Shown here in pieces: positions 41,152-47,681 of a stretch of DNA of 47,681 nt (its first letter is position 1; the number at the start of each line of letters is the position of its first letter). The stretch is from Microbacteriaceae bacterium PS02068 (GTDB lineage Bacteria > Actinomycetota > Actinomycetes > Actinomycetales > Microbacteriaceae): positions 1-47,681 of the forward strand of contig JASCPF010000019.1 in the NCBI GenBank assembly GCA_029959325.1. Reading direction: 5' to 3'. Below the pieces are notes generated by a model. The model worked only from the letters and a program-made list of their open reading frames with translations. It was not told where the DNA came from and made no database searches. The translations under genes were made by a program, and so were the position numbers.

Positions 41152-43898
41152 TCGACGCTCCCGACGAGGGCGCGCCACTCCGCTCGCGTGAGGCTTCGCC
41201 CGGCGAGGTCGCACGCGGCACTCGACCAGAGGGCGTCCGGACTATCCCAGACAGCGAGGACCGACCCTTCCGTGCGGAACGCCGTGGGAGTGCCGTCGGT
41301 CGTGCGTATCACTGCGCGCGATCCGGACAGATCCCATTTCCGGTCGCCCTCGACGGATGCGGTGAACAGAGACATGCCGTCCACCGAGAACCGCACCTCG
41401 CTCAGGGGGTGCGCACCGGTGCTGATCCGCGCCACCTCCCCTCCCGATCGGACGTCCCACACGACAACGGTGCCGGTATCAGCGAACCCCGGTTCGTTCA
41501 GCGCTCCCGCGAGGCGCGTGGCATCAGTCGTGAAGGTCAGCGCGTTCGGAGCCGTCGCTTCGTCATCGGTCACGCTGACCGTGCGTCCGGATGCGTCGGT
41601 GATCACGATCGACCGCCCGTGCGTCACGGCGACCCGCGATCCGTCCGCCGACACCGCCCTCGCGGCACTGCCATGTTCTTCTGACACCGCGAAGGCGTCG
41701 GCCTCCGCGGTCGCCGGCATCGGCAGCAGCCGGGAGAACCGCCCGAAGACCTCCAGCGCCATGTGCCGTGCCTGCAGCGAATCGTCCGTCGACAGAGACT
41801 GCGCCACGAGCGCGAACGCGACCGCCGGATCCCGCTCGGTCTCGGCCAGCCCCGCCAGTCGCAGCGACTCACTTGCCGACAGAGCCGCCTCGGTGTCGGT
41901 GCGTGCGGTGACAGCCGCGAGACGCTCTTCGAGCGCCGACACGCCGCCGGCGACGGCCGCGATCAACAGTGCCCCGGTCGCCGTGAGGGCGACCCGCAGC
42001 CGCCGATTCTGGCGCCGCGTGTGGCGGACTTCTTGATCCGCGGTGAGTGAGGAGACCTCGAGGAATTGGCGCTCTGCAACCGTCAGCTCGTCGGGGTGCG
42101 CCTGCGCCCACTCACGCGCAGATTGCAGTCGGGCACTCCTGTAGAGGTTGCCGTCCGACTCGCCTGAGGCGTGCCACTCGTGCGCATCGTGCGCGAGGTT
42201 GCGTAGAAGCCTGCGGCCGGCACGATCCTCCTCGATCCACGCAGACAGCCTCGGCCACCCGCGGATGAGAGCCTCGTGAGCCAGGCGCACGGCACCATCG
42301 TCGGCGATGGTGATGAGGCGAGCTGCGGCCAGTCTCTCCAACAGGTCCGGCGGTACCGCATCCTTCGGCGCCCAGCCGGGAAGCAGATCGCCGTCCTCGC
42401 TGACGAGCCGCCGGAAGAGGCTGCGCGTGGCGTCGACGTCCTGCGGCGTGAGCGACTTCATGAGCTGCTCAGCCGACACCGCGATCGCGCCGCCGAGACC
42501 GCCAGATCGACGGTATCCGTCGACGGTGAGGAGATTGCCCTCGGCGTTCGCCCAGGTCTCCGCCAGGGCGTGAGACAGCAAGGGAAGTGTGCCCGCTCGC
42601 GAGCGTCCGTCGGCGATGATGACGTCGGCCAGGCCCGACTCGAGCCGGGCCCCGGCCGCCGCCGCCGGCCGCTCGATCGCCAGGCGCAGGTCGGTGTCGC
42701 TCATCGGGCGGAGCAAGCGCAGTCGCCACTGTGCAAGCTGCTCGAACCCGGGAACGCCGCACAGCTCGTCGACCTTGTCGGAGCGCACTGCCACAACCAC
42801 GCTCGCGGACGACCGCAGGAGGCGTGCCATAGCCAGCCCGGCAGCGTCGCGGTCGCTGCCATCCACCAGGATCTGCTCGGCGTGGTCGATGATGACCACA
42901 TCGGCAGGCAGATCCGCGGAGATGCTCTGTCCTCCCGCCTGCGCGGCGAGGACGCTGCTGCCTGCCGCCTGCAACGCAGGAATGACCCCCGCGTGCAGGA
43001 ACGACGACTTGCCGACGCCGGATGCACCGACCAGGACCACGCGACCGCCGCCCCGGAGGTCGGCGATCAGCGCGTCGACGTCATCCTGGCGGCCGAAGAA
43101 GTACTCGGCATCCTCTGCGCGGTAGGACCGAAGGCCCGGCCACGGTGCCCGGGCACCGAGCAGCGACGCGTCCGTGACGTCCAGCGTCGGGTCGTGGCGC
43201 AGGATCGCCCGCTCCAGCTCAACGATGGGCTGACTCGGATCCACCCCCAGGTCATCCGCGAGGGAACGACGCAATCGAGCCAGCGCGCCCAGAGCGTCCG
43301 AGGGGCGCCCCGCGGAATACAGCGCACGCGCCCATGCCGCCCAGCGCACCTCTCGGTACGGGGCCGCGGCGCAGGCATCCCTTCCCTCGTCCGCCGCTCG
43401 AGATGCGTGACCCGCCGCCCACATCGCCGACAACCGCACGTCGATCACGCTGTCTCGGATGTCTTCCCACCTCGCCCGCTCACCGTCGGCGGGAGCCCAG
43501 CCATCCAGATCGGGCAGCGGCGCAGACCGCCACAGCGACAACGCCGTGTTCGCCTTCACGAGCGCCCGGGCGGGGAACCCGGCAGCCATGTCGCGCATCG
43601 CGCCCTTGTACTCCTCCTCGAATGCGCGCGCATCGATGGAAACGGTCGATGCCAGTGCATAGCCGCGGCCCACGCTCGTGATCGATGCCGCGCCGAGATG
43701 GCGCCGCAGCCGGACAATCGAGCCCTGGACGACCTTCCGGGATGTCGCCGGTGGCCGCCCCGCCCACACCGCTTCGCCGAAGTCATCCTCCGACGCGACA
43801 GCTCCCGATCTGACCACCAGCACACTCAGCACCTGGCGGTCCCGCGGTGATACCTCCGCGCCGCCCACCGAGACCGGGCCGAGCACCCGCACGTCCAT
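41133..43898 (-). CDS. SARP/BTAD-domain regulator fused to an STAND-type ATPase and a membrane-tethered propeller-like tail
   Basis: 921 residues. The N-terminal ~80 residues form an OmpR-like winged helix (VLGPVSVGG, RKVVQGSIVRLRRHLG). The BTAD helical domain follows to about residue 235 (ALYSAGRPSDALGALARLRR and LGVDPSQPIVELE). An NTPase module begins at about 255 with Walker A GASGVGKSS (291-299) and a modest Walker B DVVIIDHAEQI. The C-terminal part has a hydrophobic helix near residue 640 (VALTATGALLIAAVAGGVSAL), then WD40-like repeats with VVVWDVRSGGE and GDRKWDLSGSRAVI. The helix means the protein may be tethered to the membrane. Such large fused SARP regulators often govern secretory or specialised functions. 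It may act on the 11-bp repeat next to the adjacent SGNH gene. Confidence 0.9.
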   Translation of the reverse strand: MDVRVLGPVSVGGAEVSPRDRQVLSVLVVRSGAVASEDDFGEAVWAGRPPATSRKVVQGSIVRLRRHLGAASITSVGRGYALASTVSIDARAFEEEYKGAMRDMAAGFPARALVKANTALSLWRSAPLPDLDGWAPADGERARWEDIRDSVIDVRLSAMWAAGHASRAADEGRDACAAAPYREVRWAAWARALYSAGRPSDALGALARLRRSLADDLGVDPSQPIVELERAILRHDPTLDVTDASLLGARAPWPGLRSYRAEDAEYFFGRQDDVDALIADLRGGGRVVLVGASGVGKSSFLHAGVIPALQAAGSSVLAAQAGGQSISADLPADVVIIDHAEQILVDGSDRDAAGLAMARLLRSSASVVVAVRSDKVDELCGVPGFEQLAQWRLRLLRPMSDTDLRLAIERPAAAAGARLESGLADVIIADGRSRAGTLPLLSHALAETWANAEGNLLTVDGYRRSGGLGGAIAVSAEQLMKSLTPQDVDATRSLFRRLVSEDGDLLPGWAPKDAVPPDLLERLAAARLITIADDGAVRLAHEALIRGWPRLSAWIEEDRAGRRLLRNLAHDAHEWHASGESDGNLYRSARLQSAREWAQAHPDELTVAERQFLEVSSLTADQEVRHTRRQNRRLRVALTATGALLIAAVAGGVSALEERLAAVTARTDTEAALSASESLRLAGLAETERDPAVAFALVAQSLSTDDSLQARHMALEVFGRFSRLLPMPATAEADAFAVSEEHGSAARAVSADGSRVAVTHGRSIVITDASGRTVSVTDDEATAPNALTFTTDATRLAGALNEPGFADTGTVVVWDVRSGGEVARISTGAHPLSEVRFSVDGMSLFTASVEGDRKWDLSGSRAVIRTTDGTPTAFRTEGSVLAVWDSPDALWSSAACDLAGRSLTRAEWRALVGSVDYEPAC

Positions 43899-43960
43899 GC
43901 CTGCACTCTCGTCGCCCGTCGCGGAGGCGTCAAGGCACCTGGGCTGACAACAGGCTCAGC

Positions 43961-45016
43961 TCAGCGCGCCCAGTCCGGCTCGGGGTTGTCGCGACTCAGC
44001 TCAGCCGCCCGCGCTTTCGTGAGGTGCACCGACTCGCGCACGCGCAGCGGCATGGGCACCAGATGCTCGCCGGGGGAGTGCCCCTCGTCGAGCAGGAGGC
44101 GCACCGCGAGGGCCCCCATCGCCTCAAAGGGGGCTGCCGCGGTCGTCAGCATCGGATGCAGGTAGACCGCGATGTCGTCGTCGTCGAACGACACGACGGC
44201 GACGTCGCGACCGACGGTGAGACCCGCCTCGGAGAGGGCGCGGTAGGCGCCGAACGCCAGGCGGTCGTTCATGCAGATGAGGGCCTGCGGCTGGATGCCG
44301 GCGCTCAGCAGGTCGCGCATCGCTTCGTATCCGGCCTTGACCGACCACGGCTGACACGGCAGCTGCGCGATCGGACGCACCCCGCGCGCCGCCAAGGACG
44401 CCCAGATGCCGTCGAGGCGGCGTTGCACGGCGCGCGTCAGCCATTCGTCCACCGGCTGGTCGAGTGAGCGGCCGAGGATGACCACGCCATCGGTGTGCCC
44501 CGCGTCGAGAAGCAGATCGACGATCTCGCGCGCTCCCGACTCCTCATCCGCCAAGACCGCGTCGCCGACGTCGTCAGAGAACGCATTCAGCATGATCACG
44601 GGCGTGCCGTTCGCACGCGGGGGGACCCGGAGCGTCTGGGGCCTGGTCGCGGCGTAGATGATGCCGTCGACCTGGCGGTCGGTGAGGGCGTCGACGGCCT
44701 CGTCGATGGCGTCGGGCTCGCCTTCGGTCTCGGCGATGAACAGCACCTGTCCGCGCTTCTTGGCCTCGTGCAGCGCCCCGCGAATCAGTCCGCTCGCCAG
44801 TCGGTCGGTTGTGACCTGCTCGGAGATGAACCCGATGACGTGCGACTTCTGTGTGCTGAGCGCCCGAGCGGTCAGGTTGGGGCGGTAGCCGAGCTCGCGC
44901 GCGGCATCCCGCACTCGTCGCGCGGCGTCCTCTGAGAGGCGCGTGCCTTGCCGATCGTTCAGGACAAGAGAGACGGCCGTGGTCGACACGCCTGCGCGAG
45001 CGGCGACATCCGCCAT
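43961..45016 (-). CDS. LacI-family regulator of the GH32-like/sugar-binding operon
   Basis: About 351 residues from ATG 45016, with GGAGA 6 bases upstream; GTG 45043 would add nine residues. The helix-turn-helix reads TMADVAARAGVSTTAVSLVL, the hinge helix contains NLTARALSTQKS, and the effector domain has VDGIIYAATRP, GDAVLADEESGAREIVDLLL, and ALICMNDRLAFGAYRAL. The first 130 bases upstream hold three operator-like sites that overlap the promoter of the divergent glycosidase gene. Relief of repression by the imported sugar is the simplest reading. Confidence 0.92.
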   Translation of the reverse strand: MADVAARAGVSTTAVSLVLNDRQGTRLSEDAARRVRDAARELGYRPNLTARALSTQKSHVIGFISEQVTTDRLASGLIRGALHEAKKRGQVLFIAETEGEPDAIDEAVDALTDRQVDGIIYAATRPQTLRVPPRANGTPVIMLNAFSDDVGDAVLADEESGAREIVDLLLDAGHTDGVVILGRSLDQPVDEWLTRAVQRRLDGIWASLAARGVRPIAQLPCQPWSVKAGYEAMRDLLSAGIQPQALICMNDRLAFGAYRALSEAGLTVGRDVAVVSFDDDDIAVYLHPMLTTAAAPFEAMGALAVRLLLDEGHSPGEHLVPMPLRVRESVHLTKARAAELSRDNPEPDWAR

Positions 45017-45086
45017 GGTCACTCTCCGCTGAGCCACACTCACCCCGCACTTTTCTTGCGCTCGATCGCTCCATCCTAACCGGATC

Positions 45087-45147
45087 TGCTAATACGCTTG
45101 ACTTCCTTTGCTAAAGCGCATAACTTGTGGAGTCAAGCGTGTTAGCA
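45087..45147 (+). promoter_or_regulatory. Promoter and three operator-like sites of the GH32-like operon
   Basis: TGCTAATACGCTTGAC (45087-45102) is mirrored by GTCAAGCGTGTTAGCA (45132-45147) with one mismatch, and TGCTAAAGCGCA (45109-45120) lies between. The first site contains the -35 TTGACT (45098-45103), which is 17 bases from the -10 TAACTT (45121-45126); the middle site fills the spacer. This is a textbook layout for repression. Confidence 0.8.
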
Positions 45148-45178
45148 CCACCGTCCATCAATGAAGAGGAGGCCCCTC

Positions 45179-46153
45179 GTGCTGAAGCTCGAAGGCTCGT
45201 GGGTCTGGGATTTCTGGTTCGCCGACGACGGCGAGGCATTCCACATCTTCTACCTCCATGCACCCACGTCTCTCGGCGACGAAGAGCGGCGGCACCGCGC
45301 AGCGCGCATCGGTCACGCCATCTCCGACGACCTCGTCAGCTGGACTCCCGTCGCCGACCTCGTGCTCACCCCAGGCGAGACCGGCGCCTTCGACGAGACC
45401 GCGACGTGGACGGGCAGCGTCGTCCGCGGAGACGACGGGCTGTGGCGGATGTTCTACACGGGCTCCCGATTCCTCGATGCCGAGCCGTCCGTCGCCAACA
45501 TCGAGAGCGTCGGCGTCGCGGTCTCCGAAGATCTCGTCACGTGGACCAAGGCCGCGTCTGCGGTATCGGTCGCCGATGCCCGCTGGTACGAGACGTGGGG
45601 AACCTCGGAGTGGAAGGAAGAAGCCTGGCGGGATCCGTGGGTCTTCAAAGATGCCGAGTCGGGCGGCTGGCACATGCTCGTCACGGCGCGGGCGAATCAT
45701 GGAGCTCTGGATGACCGCGGCGTCATCGGCCACGCCTTCTCGACCGATCTCGAGACCTGGGAGGCTCGCCCGCCGCTCAGCGCCCCCGGGGCGGGCTTCG
45801 CCCACCTCGAAGTACCGCAGGTCGCCCGAGTCGATGGCCAGTGGGTGCTGCTGTTCTCGTCGACCGCCGACTCGATGACCGCGGCGCTCGCCGCTGACTA
45901 CCCGGGTGCCGGCACGTGGGCCGCGCCGATCGTCGACCCCACTCTGCCGTACGACCTCTCTTCTGCTCGCCCGATCACGACGGACGCGCTCTACTCGGGA
46001 CGACTCGTCCAGCGACGGGGCGGCACCTGGGCGTTCCTCGCATTCGAGAACGTGCGCACGGATGGCGTTTTCACCAGCAGCATCTCCGACCCGTTCGAGG
46101 TCACCGTGGTCGATGGACGTCCGACGCCCGCGACCCGCGCGGCCGTGCGCTGA
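45179..46153 (+). CDS. GH32-like (clan GH-J) five-bladed propeller glycosidase
   Basis: 324 residues from GTG 45179, supported by AGAGGAGG 6 bases upstream; the ATG at 45161 would place this site inside the gene. Clan GH-J active-site pieces are WVWDFWFADDG (nucleophile Asp), EAWRDPWVFKDAESG (the RDP transition-state Asp), and HLEVPQVARV (general-acid Glu, with VPQ where enzymes such as invertase have C-P). Only the propeller is present; the usual C-terminal beta-sandwich is absent. No signal peptide is visible. It is followed by a sugar-binding lipoprotein, so it likely splits an imported fructoside or related oligosaccharide. Confidence 0.85.
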   Translation: MLKLEGSWVWDFWFADDGEAFHIFYLHAPTSLGDEERRHRAARIGHAISDDLVSWTPVADLVLTPGETGAFDETATWTGSVVRGDDGLWRMFYTGSRFLDAEPSVANIESVGVAVSEDLVTWTKAASAVSVADARWYETWGTSEWKEEAWRDPWVFKDAESGGWHMLVTARANHGALDDRGVIGHAFSTDLETWEARPPLSAPGAGFAHLEVPQVARVDGQWVLLFSSTADSMTAALAADYPGAGTWAAPIVDPTLPYDLSSARPITTDALYSGRLVQRRGGTWAFLAFENVRTDGVFTSSISDPFEVTVVDGRPTPATRAAVR

Positions 46154-46266
46154 CCACAATCGCAACTCCATAGATTTACCCCGTATCGCAGGCGTCCGGG
46201 GCGAGGACCGACCAACACACCAGCCTGTGTCCGTATCCAAAGAGGGATGCTCGAAAGAGGAAAATC

Positions 46267-47592
46267 ATGACAATCACACGAAATCTGCGTCGCGGCGCGT
46301 GGGCGGCGGCGGCAGTCGTCGCTGCGCTCACCCTCGCGGGGTGCTCAGCCGGCGGGGGAAACAGCGACGCCGGCGCGGGGAGTGGCACCGGTGAGATCAA
46401 CATCTGGGCTCATCAGGGCCAGGACAGCGAGAACGCCGCGCTGCAGGCGGCCGTCGACGGGTTCAACTCGTCGCAGAGCGACGTGACCGCGAAGCTGCGG
46501 CTCATCTCTGGTGACACCTACACCACGACGATCAGCAGCACCCCGAAGGATCAGCTGCCCGACGTGCTCGAGATCGACGGCCCGACGCTGGCGAGCTTCG
46601 TCTACAACGACAAGATCACGCCGATCAGCGACTTCGTCGACTCCGCAACGGTCGACAACGCGACTCCGGGCTCGGTCGCCGAGGGAACCTCCGACGGCAA
46701 GCTGTACGCTCTCGCGATGTTCGACTCGGCGATGGGTCTCTACGGCAACAAGGCACTCCTGGATGCCGCGGGCGTGAAATACCCCACGTCGTTCGACACC
46801 GCGTGGACTCCCTCCGAGTTCGCGACAGCACTGAAGACGCTGGCCGCGGCCAACCCGTCGGGGAAGTCGCTCGACCTGAACGAGTCGAGCCTCTCGGGTG
46901 AATGGGGAACGTACGGCTTCGCCCCGCTCATCCAGTCGGCCGGTGGCAACCTCATCGAAGACGGCAAATCTGCGGGGGCGCTCGACTCTGACGCGAGCGT
47001 GAAGGCGCTGACCGAGTTCGCCTCGTGGAAGCCCTTCTCGGACCCGAACTCCGACGGCAACGCGTTCGTCGACGGACGCGTGGCTGTCGCGTGGGGCGGA
47101 CACTGGAACTACCCGACGTTCTCGGCCAAGCTCGGTGACAACCTGGTCGTGATGCCGCTGCCGAACATGGGCGACGGGCCCAAGGCCGGAGCCGGATCCT
47201 GGACGTGGGGCATCGGCTCGGGAACCAAGAACGGCAAGGCCGCGGGAAAGTTCCTCGACTACCTGCTGAACGACGAGAACGTCGGCGCGATGACGAAGGC
47301 GAACGGTGCCCCGCCCGCGACGACGTCGGCACTGAAGGCCGACGCGCTGTACCAGTCCGGTGGCGCCCTGGCGCTGTGGGGCGAGCAGCTCACGAAGGCC
47401 TGTGCCGCTGACGCCATCACGCCGGAGTGCATCGCGGTCTACCGTCCGGTGACCGCCGGGTACCCGACGATCACCGCCAAGTTCGGCAGTGCGCTCGCCG
47501 CCATCTGGGGCGGCGCCGACCCGAAGAGCTCTCTGACCGACGCGGCGACCGCGATCGACCAGAACTTCGCGGACAACGACGGATTCAAGTAA
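46267..47592 (+). CDS. Sugar ABC transporter substrate-binding lipoprotein
   Basis: 441 residues. GAGGAAAA precedes the ATG. The signal peptide ends LTLAGC; a Gly/Ser/Asn-rich linker follows. Family 1 solute-binding landmarks are EINIWAHQGQDSENAALQAA, QLPDVLEIDGPTLASFVYND, LYALAMFDSAMGLYGNKALL, and VAVAWGGHWNYPTFSAKLGDN. It lies 113 bases after the GH32-like gene on the same strand. Its permeases, normally next, are not seen before the window ends, and a hairpin follows directly, which would favour excess binding protein over permeases. Confidence 0.93.
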   Translation: MTITRNLRRGAWAAAAVVAALTLAGCSAGGGNSDAGAGSGTGEINIWAHQGQDSENAALQAAVDGFNSSQSDVTAKLRLISGDTYTTTISSTPKDQLPDVLEIDGPTLASFVYNDKITPISDFVDSATVDNATPGSVAEGTSDGKLYALAMFDSAMGLYGNKALLDAAGVKYPTSFDTAWTPSEFATALKTLAAANPSGKSLDLNESSLSGEWGTYGFAPLIQSAGGNLIEDGKSAGALDSDASVKALTEFASWKPFSDPNSDGNAFVDGRVAVAWGGHWNYPTFSAKLGDNLVVMPLPNMGDGPKAGAGSWTWGIGSGTKNGKAAGKFLDYLLNDENVGAMTKANGAPPATTSALKADALYQSGGALALWGEQLTKACAADAITPECIAVYRPVTAGYPTITAKFGSALAAIWGGADPKSSLTDAATAIDQNFADNDGFK

Positions 47593-47603
47593 TCCACCTC
47601 GGT

Positions 47604-47628
47604 GGGCGCACCCGCTTCGGGTGCGCCC
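47604..47628 (+). terminator. Hairpin (terminator or attenuator) after the binding-protein gene
   Basis: GGGCGCACCC (47604-47613) and GGGTGCGCCC (47619-47628) form a 10-bp perfect stem with a GCTTC loop. It is followed by a run of ten C bases (47626-47635) rather than T. No gene is visible in the remaining 50 bases. Confidence 0.7.
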
Positions 47629-47681
47629 CCCCCCCACCCGCTAACGCCCGCACGCCCCCGAAACGATCTAGATGAAGGCAG

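Noticed and set aside
47626..47635. Run of ten C bases as a sequencing artefact or phase-variable tract
   Set aside because: It lies outside any visible gene next to a hairpin; phase variation has no gene to act on within the window, and an error cannot be judged from one sequence.

Overview
The window is 47.7 kb of very GC-rich DNA. Its codon use, GTG starts, near-universal 4-nt ATGA/GTGA gene overlaps and the frequent GATGCC/GGCATCC words suggest an actinobacterium of the family Microbacteriaceae, probably a Microbacterium. This is an inference from sequence style and gene content; no 16S gene is present. I see no phage, integrase, transposase or CRISPR array. Almost all of it looks like chromosomal metabolic and regulatory gene content.

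Layout, 1-22 kb. A truncated membrane protein and tRNA-Ala(CGC) come first. A TetR regulator is divergent from a 7-TM protein of unknown function. A 4-coumarate-CoA-ligase-like enzyme follows, then a Leu/Val/Phe-type dehydrogenase and a YbaK-type deacylase. Next is a carbohydrate uptake operon (binding protein, two permeases, debranching-enzyme-like glycosidase) under a divergent LacI regulator. An IclR regulator is divergent from histidine ammonia-lyase hutH. A small operon holds a cyclotransferase-fold protein, SixA and a small membrane protein. DUF445, CsoR-family and acyl-CoA-dehydrogenase-like genes follow, with an MFS transporter coupled to an alpha/beta hydrolase. Intergenic and 3'-end DNA at 14.6-15.0 and 19.0-20.1 kb is filled with palindromic repeat elements and small tandem duplications.

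Layout, 22-32 kb. The class Ib ribonucleotide reductase locus nrdH-nrdI-nrdE-nrdF ends at a bidirectional hairpin. A PucR-type regulator is divergent from a tightly overlapped operon of polar amino-acid-type binding protein, permease, ATPase and an M20 peptidase. This looks like a self-contained module for importing and hydrolysing an N-acylated or peptide substrate.

Layout, 32-41 kb: the most unusual part. A five-gene operon reads leftward from a leaderless promoter at 39.03-39.06 kb. It encodes a membrane kinase A, a DctP-like lipoprotein, a membrane kinase B, a NarL-type response regulator and an ABC-F ATPase, with every junction overlapping. Kinase A keeps its ATP-binding N and G boxes, but the phospho-acceptor His position is Arg. 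Kinase B keeps the His box (His358), but its N and G1 boxes are destroyed. The two are reciprocally broken and could work only as a trans-phosphorylating pair, with the lipoprotein as a likely ligand sensor. A TolB-like lipoprotein is divergent from the operon, followed by an SGNH-hydrolase lipoprotein. The latter has an 11-bp-period direct repeat upstream and is convergent with a large SARP/BTAD-NTPase regulator.

Layout, 41-47.7 kb. After the SARP-type regulator, a second LacI regulator is divergent from a GH32-like beta-propeller glycosidase and a sugar-binding lipoprotein. The promoter between them carries three operator-like sites. The operon's permeases are not in the window; a hairpin follows the binding protein.
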